From DATDCV01 sp036524155 (GTDB taxonomy: Bacteria > Verrucomicrobiota > Verrucomicrobiia > Limisphaerales > UBA8199), in contig DATDCV010000027.1 in NCBI GenBank assembly GCA_036524155.1, positions 1 through 24,430 on the forward strand: a stretch of 24,430 nucleotides of DNA. The letters run 5' to 3'. Below are positions 7,406-14,205 of the stretch, piece after piece. The notes beneath the pieces were generated by a model. It was not told the DNA's origin. It did no database searches and saw nothing but the letters and a program-made list of their open reading frames with translations. A program made the position numbers and the translations under genes. The stretch's first letter is position 1, and every line of letters starts with the position of its first letter.

Positions 7406-8920
7406 CTATCGGACAAGATCATTCAGCGAATTCATAATCCAAATCATTCCCTCCGTGTCCTGGCCGCAATATAGCTCCAGGTTCCTCCTCACCCGCTGCC
7501 GCTCCGCTTCATCCACGTTTCCGAAGGTGACCCGCAAGAACTCCAGGCTGGCCGTCCCGCCCTCCTGAATCGCGAGGTGCGCATACCCTTTTCCCGTCAG
7601 CGCCGGAAGCACCACCTTCATCGATGCGCTTCCGTGTTGCTGTGGGTGATAGTAGGCGAAATTCCTGAACGGCTTCAGGAGATCAACGAAACGCCGTTCC
7701 ACCGCCTTTAGCCAGGAAGAATACTGCGGCATCGCGTCAGAGCACTCGCGAAGGCGAGCCAACTCAAAGGCGGTATTGTATGCCACAATCGAGCCGGTGG
7801 GTCCGATTGCATCTCGCAGGCACTGCATGAATTCAGGTCGCGGGTCATGACGGCCTTCTGCCAGGAACATGACGTGCTCTGGGACGGCTCCAGGCGCACG
7901 AACCACGTGAAGGCTGAATTGAAAGGGAACTTGCTGGTATGGCCTCGCGCCGTCGAAAAACGGAATGGCCGTTGCGAATGTTTCGAAATCAAGATAATGG
8001 ACCGGATAGCGCAGCCGCTTCAGGAATGCAGCGAGAGCCTTCGTGTTTATGTGGGGCTTACCACTGCTCGCGACCATCTTCTGGATGCCCCGCGCGACGC
8101 TGAGCTTCTGCGGTTTTGGAATATCGGTCAGCCGCGTGATACCACGACTCAGCAGGTCGAAACCCTTCTTTTTGCCATGATACAGTTCCAGTACGTTGCC
8201 GTCCGGCAGCACGCTCCAGCATTGGTCATGTAGCAGGCATGTGTACGGGTCGTCGCAATGCGGCCCGATGTTCATCTCCGGTGGCTTGGGTAGGCGGATC
8301 GCCGCCTGCATGCTCGACAGGCGCTTCTGCACGGAGCCGGTCAGCGGAGCGATTTCGGCGGTGACGTCGGTGTCCACAAAGAACTTCCTGGGATTGATTT
8401 CGCCAGACCTGACGAACTCGTTATTGATAGTCAGCAACCGTGTGCGTCTGACCGGCACACCGGCCTGGCGCACAACCCAAGTTTGGAATGCGACATCATC
8501 AAGCTGCTCGTCCTTTACGGAAGTGGAGCTTTTCACTTCGACGATCTCCCACTCACCTCCAGGACAGGGCGCGAGGATGTCCACACGGCAGCAACCGCCC
8601 GCTGCCGCGAACGCGGCTTCGCACAGCGGCTTGCCGGACTTCGTTGCCTCAGTGGTGACCTGAAGCGCCTGGCCGAAGTTCGGGGCATCGGGACAAACGT
8701 CCACCGCGCCAGGGAACATTCGCTTGGCGAGTTGGCCGACTTCTTTGCCCTGGTCGAATATGGCCTGCTGCGAGGCGTCCGCTTCGGGAAGCGCCTGGCT
8801 GTCGTTGACCGCGTGCCAGAGAAGTCTCGGGCACTGGAGGCCCATCAGAAATTTGGACTTGGAGATTACGGGTACGTTCGAAGGCGGACCAGCCGAGCGC
8901 GTTAGGGTTCCTGCTGACAT
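7406..8920 (-). CDS. DUF2779 protein: Cas4-like nuclease fused to DnaQ-like exonuclease
   Basis: This 504-residue protein has two nuclease-like halves. The N-terminal half opens with SKSKFLMGLQCPRLLWHAV and carries a PD-(D/E)XK pattern: D114 in CRVDILAPC, then E128 and K130 in WEIVEVKSS. Four cysteines (C30, C222, C228, C234) are spaced as in Cas4/AddB-type iron-sulphur nucleases. The C-terminal half is the DUF2779 domain, with exonuclease-like motifs YLDFETF (D311, E313), VAYNTAFE (near 380) and YCGQDTEGM (D488). Such proteins should act on DNA ends; the exact substrate is unknown. The start is ATG 8920 with only a weak ribosome-binding site. It lies downstream of the helicase module on the same strand, so a role in element replication, recombination or defence is plausible. 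Confidence 0.88.
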   Translation of the reverse strand: MSAGTLTRSAGPPSNVPVISKSKFLMGLQCPRLLWHAVNDSQALPEADASQQAIFDQGKEVGQLAKRMFPGAVDVCPDAPNFGQALQVTTEATKSGKPLCEAAFAAAGGCCRVDILAPCPGGEWEIVEVKSSTSVKDEQLDDVAFQTWVVRQAGVPVRRTRLLTINNEFVRSGEINPRKFFVDTDVTAEIAPLTGSVQKRLSSMQAAIRLPKPPEMNIGPHCDDPYTCLLHDQCWSVLPDGNVLELYHGKKKGFDLLSRGITRLTDIPKPQKLSVARGIQKMVASSGKPHINTKALAAFLKRLRYPVHYLDFETFATAIPFFDGARPYQQVPFQFSLHVVRAPGAVPEHVMFLAEGRHDPRPEFMQCLRDAIGPTGSIVAYNTAFELARLRECSDAMPQYSSWLKAVERRFVDLLKPFRNFAYYHPQQHGSASMKVVLPALTGKGYAHLAIQEGGTASLEFLRVTFGNVDEAERQRVRRNLELYCGQDTEGMIWIMNSLNDLVR

Positions 8921-8980
8921 GGAGCCAACTCTAAGGCCGTTGTCAACTGTGACAGGGAGCTTTTTCGGACTCCGCCATTT

Positions 8981-9068
8981 CGTCTACACGCGACATAGCC
9001 TATGCCCCCGAATGTCTACGTCTACACTCCGTGGGTGCTTCTTGGAGTGAGAAGTGTAGACGTAGACA
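8981..9068. repeat. GTCTAC repeat cluster with perfect 16-bp inverted repeat
   Basis: TGTCTACGTCTACACT (9013-9028) is the exact reverse complement of AGTGTAGACGTAGACA (9053-9068), with a 24-base loop. Each arm holds two tandem GTCTAC units, and a further CGTCTACAC copy lies at 8981-8989 in direct orientation. The cluster sits in the 213-base gap between two minus-strand genes, upstream of the DUF2779 gene. No T-run follows, so it is more like iterons, an operator or an origin than a simple terminator. Confidence 0.75.
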
Positions 9069-9133
9069 GCCGTGCTCTGGGGAAGCATTGAGGAGGCGCG
9101 GGCAAGGATTCGGCCCGCTCTGTAAGCCCGCCG

Positions 9134-9487
9134 TCAATCCAACTGCACTGATTCCATGAACTCCGTGATCTCCTCCAGACTCATGTCCGGCTCCGACCGG
9201 AAGACGGGCTGGCTTACCTCGCATCCAGGCTGATGTCGATGAGGCTGAAATTGGCGGAACACCCGCAGTTGCCCACCGCGCAATTCGATTGGGAGGTGAC
9301 ACCGCTGAGCATGGCTCAAGCATCTGGAGGTGTAACCGTCTACCTTGGCTTGCACTTCCTCGTACGGGGTCTCCCTGGCCTTCATCATTTGTCGGAGCCT
9401 GCGAACCTCCCGCCGCCAACCATGTAGGAGGTCCATCGCCCGCATCAGGCGATTGGCTGCTTTTTGTCTCTTGGATTTCTTACTCAT
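9134..9487 (-). CDS. Small hypothetical protein, 117 aa, with basic coiled-coil start
   Basis: The N-terminal 45 residues are strongly basic and helical (MSKKSKRQKAANRLMRAMDL, then REVRRLRQMMKARETP), suggesting a DNA- or protein-binding coil. The middle contains Cys and His residues (SRCLSHAQRCHLP). The tail is acidic (SLEEITEFMESVQLD). The start is ATG 9487 with AAAGGA 4 bases upstream, a good ribosome-binding site. That ATG overlaps the stop of the Cys-rich frame before it (ATGA), indicating translational coupling. It belongs to the helicase operon. I do not recognise a family. Confidence 0.6.
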   Translation of the reverse strand: MSKKSKRQKAANRLMRAMDLLHGWRREVRRLRQMMKARETPYEEVQAKVDGYTSRCLSHAQRCHLPIELRGGQLRVFRQFQPHRHQPGCEVSQPVFRSEPDMSLEEITEFMESVQLD

Positions 9488-9658
9488 TCGTTCCTTTCAT
9501 TAGGTTCATGTGGCCGCGCAGTTTGTTTCGTGGCCACCACGTCGCGGCGGTCGTGGCTGAAATTGCATGCTCGACCACAGTCGTTCAGCATCCACCTGCG
9601 TCGGTCCATGCAGTCCAGGCAAACCTTCCATTTCGGGTGTGGCCCCTTGATATTTCAT
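9484..9658 (-). CDS. Cys-rich small ORF, apparently frameshifted
   Basis: Two readings are possible. A 41-residue frame from ATG 9609 to TGA 9484 gives MDRRRWMLNDCGRACNFSHD and a basic tail. If one base of the run GGGG at 9646-9643 is dropped, the frame extends back to ATG 9658 and gives MKYQGPHPKWKVCLDCMDRR before it, adding CLDC ahead of CGRAC and a His. That pattern looks like a small zinc-binding protein. As written, the frame starting at ATG 9658 shifts out after the G-run. The position 21 bases after the helicase stop and the ATGA overlap with the next gene support a real operon member. A sequencing indel, a true mutation or programmed slippage all fit. Confidence 0.45.
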
Positions 9659-9679
9659 GGTCGAGCCGGAATTCGGATT

Positions 9680-11140
9680 TTACGGGTTTACCTGGACTGC
9701 TTGGACGCCCTTGAGTCGGATGCCCTTGAGGCAATGAGGACGCTTCCCATTGATGGTGGGTCGCTTATCCTGCAATCCGCTGACCCTAGCTCTCAGGGCA
9801 CGGAAAAAATGCTCCTCGGTGTCCAAACTCGAAGAGATGTCCCTACCTGCGGCCCAAGCCAGGAACGCCTGGTGCAATTCTTCCTTGAGCACCAAGAACT
9901 CGGAACCAAGGTCGCAACCGGTGGCCAGGAAGGCTTCCATGGGATCGTTCTCTTCTGCGAACCGCGACTTGATGGCCCTGGATGCCACACCGCCTTCGGG
10001 CATGACCGGACACCGTAAGAGGCATTGCAGGGCTGGAATCATTACGTTCGTGAAAATCCCATCTTTCTCGGACGCGAGCCTGGCAGGAAGATTTGTATCG
10101 ATGTGCTTTGGCTTCCGATCAAACTGGAGGAAGCGCAACCGTCGCAGTTCAGCACCTGTGGCGCTCTTGAACCTTGGCAGATGGTTCCCGAGAAAAACGA
10201 ACTTCGTGGGGTAACCCTGAAGAGTTTCGGGCTGCCCATAGATGCGCCGGACCTCAACAGGTTCTCCACAGATCAACGACTTCAGGATATCCGACTCACC
10301 AAGCTCGCCGGACGGAGCCTCGTTGCCCAGATTAAGTGCCGTAAACCGCACTCGGGGCACGCTGTATCCCTTGCCGTCGCAAAGTTGGCGCAGGGATATG
10401 TTCAACACCAAGTCGCGGCCAAGCGTTCCTGCAATGCCTTCCCAGAGGGTGCTTTTGCCGGTGCCGCCGAGGCCATGACAGATCAGGCACGAGTGAAGAC
10501 GGCAATGGGGCAGCAACGTGTAGCCCGCGAATAGCATTAACAATTGCTGATCCTCCTCGTCGGGCAGGGCGTAGCACAGAACATCGCCAAAGTCCTGAAA
10601 CGTAGCATCCTGGTCAAAGGCTGCGGCCAGTTGGCGGGTAAACCGGTAATCTGGGCTGTGTGACTGGAGTTGCACATCCGCGCCGGTGACTCGGAGCAAA
10701 CCGTTCCGGCAATTGAGCAGGACCGTTCCTTCATCCTCCATGACTGCAAATGACTTCAAGCTCTCGGGTGCCACCTGGCCGCGTCCTTCAAGGGTATTCA
10801 ACACAGCGTGGGCCATGTAGCTGGTCTCCTGTTCCGGCAGCAGTTCCTTGTGAACCTGTGGCCGGAATTGTCCCTTATCAGCCGGACGCCAGACACCTCC
10901 TTTGTATACGAACCACTTGTTCGCGAGGCAAAAAAAAAGGGGCAGCTTTGCCTTCATGATGTCCGCGTAAGCTGAAACCGGCAGCTTGCGATTGGACATA
11001 ATTTTATCGGACCCCGTAGATTGGGGATTGGCTGCATCACGCGGGGTCGCTTCACTGGTTGGAATGGCGACTGGGGACGAGTTCCGAGGCGCAGGCTTAC
11101 CGTTGCTGCCTGCCATCGGCTCGGAGATCATGAGGGACAT
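9680..11140 (-). CDS. SF3 replicative helicase, P4/D5 primase-helicase type
   Basis: This 486-residue protein carries the C-terminal half of phage/plasmid P4-type primases. A D5_N-like region covers about residues 100-205. The Walker A motif GLGGTGKST is at 223-231. A Walker B-like strand FTALNLGNEAP is near 270, and the sensor strand TKFVFLGNHLPRF comes after it. Such proteins form hexamers that open DNA at the element's origin. The first 50 residues are low-complexity (Ser, Pro, Asn) and no archaeo-eukaryotic primase domain is present, so a separate primase or host primase would be needed. The start is ATG 11140, with AAGGA about 12 bases upstream. It is the hallmark replication gene of the element. 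Confidence 0.9.
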   Translation of the reverse strand: MSLMISEPMAGSNGKPAPRNSSPVAIPTSEATPRDAANPQSTGSDKIMSNRKLPVSAYADIMKAKLPLFFCLANKWFVYKGGVWRPADKGQFRPQVHKELLPEQETSYMAHAVLNTLEGRGQVAPESLKSFAVMEDEGTVLLNCRNGLLRVTGADVQLQSHSPDYRFTRQLAAAFDQDATFQDFGDVLCYALPDEEDQQLLMLFAGYTLLPHCRLHSCLICHGLGGTGKSTLWEGIAGTLGRDLVLNISLRQLCDGKGYSVPRVRFTALNLGNEAPSGELGESDILKSLICGEPVEVRRIYGQPETLQGYPTKFVFLGNHLPRFKSATGAELRRLRFLQFDRKPKHIDTNLPARLASEKDGIFTNVMIPALQCLLRCPVMPEGGVASRAIKSRFAEENDPMEAFLATGCDLGSEFLVLKEELHQAFLAWAAGRDISSSLDTEEHFFRALRARVSGLQDKRPTINGKRPHCLKGIRLKGVQAVQVNP

Positions 11141-11192
11141 ATTTTTTGTAGTTCCTTTCTGGTTAAGCGATTCGTTCTGGGCTTAGTCCTGT

Positions 11193-11369
11193 TTAGTCCA
11201 GGTTCTCCTGGCGGCGCAGAGTCTCCCTGGCGATGGCGTTTCCCAGGTCTGTCGGGCCGGTGGCTGACGACGGCTGGTGTCCGGCTCCGTTGCCCTCGGG
11301 CCAGAGCCTGGTCTGCTCCTGACGATCAGCCGTACTGTTCGAGCGGGGAATAACAGTTTTGGCGATCAT
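11193..11369 (-). CDS. Small hypothetical protein, 58 aa
   Basis: A minus-strand frame runs from ATG 11369 (MIAKTVIPRSNSTADRQEQT) to a stop 52 bases before the helicase start. It is hydrophilic and of low complexity, with no motif and no clear ribosome-binding site. Its support is position in the replication operon and composition only. The frame can be extended upstream to 11462, but the added residues look non-coding. Confidence 0.3.
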   Translation of the reverse strand: MIAKTVIPRSNSTADRQEQTRLWPEGNGAGHQPSSATGPTDLGNAIARETLRRQENLD

Positions 11370-11513
11370 CTTATATGGAGTTCGGGTGGTTAAGCGGGCA
11401 AAGTGGGAAACCACACTCGGGCTTCGACAAGCAAGCGAATCCGCCGTAACGCAGCGCCACACGGGTAACGAGCAGTGCTGCGTACGGCGGATTCATGGTG
11501 TCTTTCACCTTGG

Positions 11514-12188
11514 TCAATTGCGGTACGTGGGTTGCAACACGAACGTCCGTTCAAAAATATCGAGCGGGGCGTGTGACCAACCCTCAGGCGCGCCATTCTC
11601 TCGGACCAAAAGCCGCCTGTGTGCCTGGGGCAGCCATGCCTCAACAGCGAGAAGGAAGTCTCCCTTCTCGTTAAAGATCTCGCCGTAATTAAGCCTTGCC
11701 GGAAGCGAGAGGATGTCCAGTGCGTAGAAGAACAAGGAGGATTGATCACCAGAAGGCTCCCAGTTGATCAACAGGTTCCCAATCAAGTTGAACCGACCCA
11801 TTTTCGCCAGCGCCTGTTTATCCATGGTATGGAAGATGAGTACGCCATCGAGCTTCAGGAAAGGATCGAGGCAGGCGGACATAACCTTTTGATTGAAGTC
11901 CTGGCCCACAGCATCAACAAAAACGACGTCGAACTTTCCGTCGATGGCAATGTCCAGATCGGGAATATACCTGTAGAAGGATTCTCTTCTCTGGTTGGGA
12001 TTTTGGCGATATCCCAAGCATTCGTTGTCGATCCACATACCGCCCCGTCGCAGTTCGGCCACTTTCGAGTGGATGACCGGTGACCAGGAGACCTCGATGA
12101 GCTTGAGCATCGGCGTCCACTCTTTCGGATGGGTCAGGAAGTGTTTCTGAAGCCGACCGAGTTGGGTGTTGGGTTTGAACGTTTTCAC
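11514..12188 (-). CDS. HTH-like N-terminus joined to methyltransferase-like region
   Basis: This 224-residue protein begins with about 70 residues resembling a winged-helix domain (LGRLQKHFLTHPKEWTPML, then SKVAELRRGGMWIDNE). It continues with a Rossmann-like stretch, FDVVFVDAVGQDFNQKVMSA, then LDGVLIFHTMDKQAL. That stretch resembles the second half of class I SAM-dependent methyltransferases, where a D-x-V-F-V-D strand is followed by a helix and an L-x-G-G-type strand. The glycine-rich SAM-binding first half is missing, so activity is doubtful. The start is GTG 12188, with AGGAGG about 10 bases upstream, and it overlaps the stop of the HTH gene by GTGA. The pair is thus one translational unit at the head of the minus-strand module. 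Confidence 0.65.
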   Translation of the reverse strand: MKTFKPNTQLGRLQKHFLTHPKEWTPMLKLIEVSWSPVIHSKVAELRRGGMWIDNECLGYRQNPNQRRESFYRYIPDLDIAIDGKFDVVFVDAVGQDFNQKVMSACLDPFLKLDGVLIFHTMDKQALAKMGRFNLIGNLLINWEPSGDQSSLFFYALDILSLPARLNYGEIFNEKGDFLLAVEAWLPQAHRRLLVRENGAPEGWSHAPLDIFERTFVLQPTYRN

Positions 12189-12388
12189 AGAGCGGTGCCC
12201 TCCTGTTCAACGCGGCCAAACTCTTGCGCCGAAATCCTCCAGCGCGCTCCGACCCTGACGCCCTTGAGCTTGCCTTTCTTCAACCAGCGCCAAACCGACT
12301 GCGGATGGACCTGGAAACGTTCCGCGAACTGCCTGATCGTCAGGTGTTCGCCCGTCGTGATTTGTTTATGTCTGTATAATTGCGACAT
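12185..12388 (-). CDS. Excisionase-family HTH protein
   Basis: This 67-residue protein has one HTH_17/MerR-type domain: LTIRQFAERFQVHPQSVWRW followed by LKKGKLKGVRVGARWRIS and a short tail. It is the size and layout of Xis/AlpA-type proteins, which bend DNA at attachment sites and also act as regulators of integrated elements. The start is ATG 12388 (MSQLYRHKQ); the open frame extends further upstream, but that part does not look coding. The stop overlaps the GTG of the next gene. Its position about 800 bases from the tRNA attachment remnant, and divergent from a gene with an operator-like promoter, fits a control or excision role. Confidence 0.8.
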   Translation of the reverse strand: MSQLYRHKQITTGEHLTIRQFAERFQVHPQSVWRWLKKGKLKGVRVGARWRISAQEFGRVEQEGTAL

Positions 12389-12474
12389 GCTGAGTAGAAC
12401 GGGATTGCGAACAGTTTTAATACGGCCAGCGAGGAGGGCCGTTATCGTGGCAAGCCACTGAATATAAACAGGTA

Positions 12475-12504
12475 TTGCCTCAAGTGTAGTGTAAACACTA
12501 TACT
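12475..12504 (+). promoter_or_regulatory. Promoter with palindromic operator, probably leaderless transcript
   Basis: TTGCCT (12475-12480) and TATACT (12499-12504) are 18 bases apart, and ATG 12512 follows only 7 bases later, so transcription would begin at or next to the start codon. The palindrome TAGTGT-AA-ACACTA (12487-12500) fills the spacer and reaches into the -10 box, an ideal place for repressor binding. The divergent HTH protein is the natural candidate repressor. Confidence 0.5.
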
Positions 12505-12511
12505 CCATCCT

Positions 12512-12853
12512 ATGAGTCCAGAAGACCTGCTGCGAAAAATTGCCGCCATCCAGAGGATGGAGCGTGGCAATGTCTGTGAAACTGAACGCGGCTACAATCA
12601 CACCTTCTGGGACCGCAAACGGCAAAAGACATCGTCAGAGTACCTCCCAACGCACTTGGTCGAGAAAATGCGACGACTCACGCACGCTCATGAGGAGTTC
12701 GAGCACCTGGTCCAGGAATATGAAGACCTGATCGTCAGCCGGACTCGGGCCGAGTGGGAAAAACAGTATCCGAAAGAGCGCCCCAGGCGTCCACGGCACC
12801 GCAAGTCGAAGGAGATTCCAGTCAAGGTGATCGTGGTGCGTGTGAGAAGATAG
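12512..12853 (+). CDS. Small hypothetical protein, DUF6788-like
   Basis: This 113-residue basic protein starts at ATG 12512 (MSPEDLLRKIAAIQRMERGN) without a Shine-Dalgarno site. A block around residues 20-75 (YNHTFWDRKRQKTSSEYLP, then HAHEEFEHLVQEYEDLI) resembles the DUF6788 layout. In that layout a short Y-x-H/W motif is followed by a (R/E)YVP-type motif and a helix with E-F-x-x-L-x-x-E-Y. The tail is very basic (KERPRRPRHRKSKEIPVK), suggesting nucleic-acid contact. It is divergent from the excisionase-type gene and is the last gene before the tRNA remnant. The function is unknown. Confidence 0.6.
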   Translation: MSPEDLLRKIAAIQRMERGNVCETERGYNHTFWDRKRQKTSSEYLPTHLVEKMRRLTHAHEEFEHLVQEYEDLIVSRTRAEWEKQYPKERPRRPRHRKSKEIPVKVIVVRVRR

Positions 12854-13185
12854 CCGCCTCTTCACTTGGTCTATTGGCCAGCTTCAACGGACTTCTACGA
12901 TTCGGCACTGGACCCGAACAGCAACCGGCCATCTCAGGAGCCGCGCCATGCGGTCGGGGTGCTCCGCCCGCAGTTGCGAGTAAACCTTGGCGCGCCCGTG
13001 TCTTCATCGAACCTACATCTGCCACGCCTGGCCCCAGCGGTTAGAAAGTCTGAAGCCTAGTGTTGACTGTTAGGACCAAGAGGGCTACGGATCGCAGCAA
13101 CAGAAAAAATAGAATCTTCTATGCTGCAAACCGTTACAGGCAGCAGTGGTTACACAGAATTCATCACCTGGACTAATCCAGAATA
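12854..13185. other. Right end region of the element, no intact gene
   Basis: These 330 bases between the last element gene and the tRNA remnant hold no convincing gene. On the minus strand, 12884-13003 encodes a 39-codon piece, without a start codon, containing AKVYSQLRAEHPDRMARLL. This recalls the C-terminal tail of tyrosine recombinases (Y-x-x-L-x-x-E-H). It could be an integrase relic but is too short to be sure. Confidence 0.35.
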
Positions 13186-13232
13186 CCTTGACACGGAAGG
13201 GGTCAGAGGTTCAAATCCTCTATCGCGCACCA
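13186..13232 (+). other. 3' fragment of tRNA-Val(GAC), attachment-site remnant
   Basis: In order, the bases read: CC, anticodon loop TTGACAC with anticodon GAC, 3' anticodon strand GGAAG, variable loop GGGTC, T-arm AGAGG-TTCAAAT-CCTCT, acceptor strand ATCGCGC, discriminator A and CCA (13230-13232). The first three bases upstream (ATA) break the anticodon stem, and no D-arm or 5' acceptor strand (GCGCGAT expected) precedes it. This is a displaced tRNA 3' end, the classic distal attachment site of a tRNA-integrating element. Its orientation places the intact tRNA to the left. Confidence 0.85.
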
Positions 13233-13452
13233 TCTTTCAGCTCCCATAAGCCGAAGCACAAAAACCGCAGGGAATGCTCGGGGATCCGACGGAGTTGGCC
13301 CTTCACGCGTTCCCGTTCGAGATCGGTCGATCCCACTTTTCGCTGGCGGGCGCCCTGCACCAAACCGGATCGGCTGAGGATTTCCGCATTCCAAGTTAAT
13401 GGAGCGCATAAGGTTGTGTGTTACCGTGGCAAACCCGCTGGCCCCGCCTGCG

Positions 13453-13481
13453 ATTCTGAATAGAATTTAACGTGGGGTTAA
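13453..13481. promoter_or_regulatory. Two adjoining palindromes upstream of the response regulator gene
   Basis: ATTCT-gaat-AGAAT (13453-13466) is followed directly by TTAAC-GTGGG-GTTAA (13467-13481), about 45 bases before ATG 13525. Paired short palindromes near a two-component operon suggest a binding site for its own regulator. No strong promoter boxes stand out nearby. The rest of 13233-13524 holds no recognisable gene. Confidence 0.35.
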
Positions 13482-13524
13482 GTGTCCTTTAATAAACTCC
13501 GAATAACTTATCCGACGTTCGCCT

Positions 13525-14205
13525 ATGCGCTTGCTCTTGGTTGAAGATGAGAAAAAGGTCGCCGATTTCGTCGCCCGTGGTTTGCGGGCGGAACGATTTG
13601 CCGTGGACGTGGCGCAAGATGGTGACACCGGCTGGCGGATGGCCGCGAGCCTGGACTACGACCTGATTATTTTGGATCTGATGCTGCCGAGACTGCCGGG
13701 GACTGAGCTGTTGCAGCGCGTGCGGCGCAACGGCAGGAGCGCCGCGGTGCTGGTACTGACGGCCCGTGATGCCACTCAGGACAAGGTGGAAAATTTCGAA
13801 GCCGGGGCCGACGACTATCTGACCAAGCCGTTTGCGTTCGCCGAACTGCTGGTGCGGGTCAAAGCGTTGTTGCGACGGCCGCTGCCTGCTCGCAGTCATG
13901 TTTTGCGCGTGGCGGATCTCGAGATTGACCGCCTAACCCAACAGGTCCGGCGTGCGGGCAGACGGGTCGACCTTACGGCCAAAGAGTATGCCTTGCTCGA
14001 ATACCTGGCGGCGCACTCCGGCCGAGTGCTGTCACGCACCATGATCGTGGAGCATGTGTGGGATGAAAGTTTTGAAGGCCTGACGAACATCGTCGATGTG
14101 TATGTCCGGCACCTTAGGGAGAAGGTCGATGAACCCTACGATCGAAAGTTGATCCGCACGGTGCGCGGGGTGGGCTACTGCCTGACCGAGGAAACCGTCC
14201 TATGA
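13525..14205 (+). CDS. OmpR/PhoB-family response regulator
   Basis: The 226-residue protein has a receiver domain (residues 1-115) with acidic pocket E7-D8, phospho-acceptor D51 (LIILDLMLP), T79 and K101 (YLTKPFAF). It is followed by a winged-helix DNA-binding domain (about 125-222) with DLTAKEYALLEYLAAHSGRV and the closing motif LIRTVRGVGYCL. It should be phosphorylated by the kinase encoded next, whose ATG overlaps its stop by four bases. The layout is close to CusR/CopR-type metal regulators, but the signal cannot be told from the sequence. It is the first gene of the efflux operon. The start is ATG 13525 (MRLLLVEDE), which is fixed by the receiver domain. Confidence 0.95.
   Translation: MRLLLVEDEKKVADFVARGLRAERFAVDVAQDGDTGWRMAASLDYDLIILDLMLPRLPGTELLQRVRRNGRSAAVLVLTARDATQDKVENFEAGADDYLTKPFAFAELLVRVKALLRRPLPARSHVLRVADLEIDRLTQQVRRAGRRVDLTAKEYALLEYLAAHSGRVLSRTMIVEHVWDESFEGLTNIVDVYVRHLREKVDEPYDRKLIRTVRGVGYCLTEETVL

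Noticed and set aside
13203..13409. Minus-strand frame ending in CAIEDLNL over the tRNA remnant
   Set aside because: This is the known type of false protein produced by translating across a tRNA T-arm; it starts in non-coding DNA.
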